Assembly: GCA_937927415.1 (NCBI GenBank)
Contig: CALBDS010000032.1
Span: 70,935 to 134,934 of the forward strand
From: an uncultured Rhodospirillaceae bacterium
GTDB lineage: Bacteria; Pseudomonadota; Alphaproteobacteria; Azospirillales; Azospirillaceae
Length of the DNA stretch: 64,000 bases
Direction: 5' to 3'
The notes under the pieces were generated by a model. The model worked only from the letters and a program-made list of their open reading frames with translations. It had not been told where the DNA came from and ran no database searches. The translations under genes were made by a program, and so were the position numbers. This document shows positions 63,336 through 64,000 of this stretch, one piece after another. Every line of letters begins with the position of its first letter. Position 1 is the stretch's first letter.

Positions 63336-63941
63336 ATGATGAAATTCTGGGGGTGCAAAGGGCACGAGGATGGCGATTTCTCCCACCACGGGCGCCGTTT
63401 TGCGCGCGGTGGCTTCTGGGGCGGGGGCGAGCGCCACGGCGGTGGTCATGGCCCCGGTGGTCATGGCCGCGGCGGTGGGCTGGGGCGCCTGTTCGCTCAC
63501 GGCGACCTGCACTTCATCGTTCTGCACCTGATCGCGGAAAAGCCCCGCCATGGCTATGAGGCCATCAAAGCCATCGCCGACATGGTGGCCGGTGTCTACA
63601 GCCCCAGTCCCGGCGCCGTTTATCCCACCCTCACCATGCTGGAGGAGCAGGGGTACGTGACGGTCGAAGCGTCGTCGGGCACCAAAAAGCTCTACAGCAT
63701 CACCGAGGACGGCCGGGCCTACCTCGACACCAACCGCGGGGCGGTGGATGCGCTGCTGGCGCGGCTGAAGCAGGCCGGGGCCGAGCATGGGGGCCAGCCG
63801 TCGCCGCAGGTCGTGCGGGCGGTGGAAAACCTGAAACTGGCCCTGCGGCTGAAGGTCGGATCGGGTGGTTTGAGCGAGGAACAGGCCTGCATCATCGTCG
63901 ATGCGCTGGACGCTGCCGCCCGCACCATCGAACGCTGCTGA
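63336..63941 (+). CDS. PadR-family regulator, YqjI-like, His/Gly-rich N-terminus
   Basis: 201 residues. The N-terminal about 50 residues are rich in His, Gly and Arg (HHGRRFARGGFWGGGERHGGGHGPGGHGRGGG), a probable metal-binding tail as in YqjI. The PadR winged helix follows: LHFIVLHLIAEKPRHGYEAIKAIADMVAGVYSPSPGAVYPTLTMLEEQGYVTVEASSGTKKLYSITEDGRAYL, then a C-terminal dimerisation helix. The E. coli relative YqjI represses itself and a ferric reductase in response to metal. AAGGAG precedes the ATG; two adjacent ATG codons are possible starts. The likely target would lie beyond the right edge. Confidence 0.9.
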   Translation: MMKFWGCKGHEDGDFSHHGRRFARGGFWGGGERHGGGHGPGGHGRGGGLGRLFAHGDLHFIVLHLIAEKPRHGYEAIKAIADMVAGVYSPSPGAVYPTLTMLEEQGYVTVEASSGTKKLYSITEDGRAYLDTNRGAVDALLARLKQAGAEHGGQPSPQVVRAVENLKLALRLKVGSGGLSEEQACIIVDALDAAARTIERC

Positions 63942-64000
63942 CGGGGCGTTGGGCTACCGCCCAAACCCGTTCGGGGCGATGCCCCATAGGCGCTAACATG
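63942..64000. other. Right edge, possible start of another gene
   Basis: The final three bases of the window are ATG, 59 bases after the PadR gene. If this is a start codon, the gene it opens could be the regulated partner of the YqjI-like protein. Nothing more can be read. Confidence 0.25.

Overview
This is a very GC-rich chromosomal window with dense coding, strong GC bias at third codon positions, and no rRNA, tRNA, CRISPR, prophage or insertion sequence that I could find. Gene content points to a free-living alphaproteobacterium of the Rhodospirillales/Azospirillaceae type. The clues are a RegB/RegA redox two-component pair, hemC-hemD followed by a mitofilin-like protein and HemY, a Suv3-like helicase, many PAS/histidine-kinase sensors, a globin-coupled chemoreceptor and a double cold-shock-domain protein. 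The taxonomic placement is inferred from gene content only.

Layout. 1-5.7 kb (minus): start of hemY, mitofilin-like protein, hemD, hemC, and a large exported protein of unknown function. 5.9-12.2 kb (plus): Suv3-like helicase, a 200-bp palindromic intergenic repeat, trpS, pyroglutamyl peptidase, and a sensor that looks like a histidine kinase but has lost its catalytic residues. 12.3-16.7 kb (minus): proline iminopeptidase, cyclic-nucleotide-binding histidine kinase, membrane-anchored spermidine-synthase-like protein, stress-type protein. 16.8-22.6 kb: mutS, convergent with a coupled pair encoding an exo/endonuclease/phosphatase-family protein and a phospholipase-D/VTT fusion. 22.99-26.3 kb: a compact Opp/Dpp-type ABC operon whose fused double ATPase is altered at almost every catalytic motif; then an XRE regulator. 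26.9-27.6 kb: a gene-free stretch with three strong hairpins. 27.6-33.1 kb: PAS histidine kinase plus methyltransferase, YkgJ-type cysteine cluster protein, ccmA-ccmB. 33.3-38.3 kb: class-3 lipase and two tandem AspT/YidE-type transporters. 38.4-45.7 kb: a polar amino-acid ABC operon followed by a small membrane histidine kinase and a TorS-like hybrid kinase. 45.8-50.8 kb: cold-shock protein with an RGG linker, NnrU and DUF2249 proteins, cobT, cobS, cobC. 50.9-58.9 kb: diguanylate cyclase, ABC-2 exporter, regB-regA, globin/CZB chemoreceptor, YciI and EVE proteins. 59-64 kb: acetyl-CoA synthetase, a Pro/Ala/Gln-rich protein, an L,D-transpeptidase-fold protein, and a YqjI-like PadR regulator under a near-perfect palindromic operator.

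How the genes fit together. Housekeeping modules (haem synthesis, cytochrome c maturation, cobalamin nucleotide-loop assembly, mismatch repair, acetate activation) sit among an unusually large sensory set: six histidine-kinase-type proteins but only one separate response regulator (RegA), plus a GGDEF protein and a chemoreceptor. Haem, cytochrome c, RegBA, NnrU and the globin sensor together suggest a respiratory lifestyle with shifting oxygen supply. The features I would look at first are the catalytically degenerate ABC operon, the pseudo-histidine kinase, the hairpin-rich gene-free region, the PadR operator and the repeat family with an inverted core.
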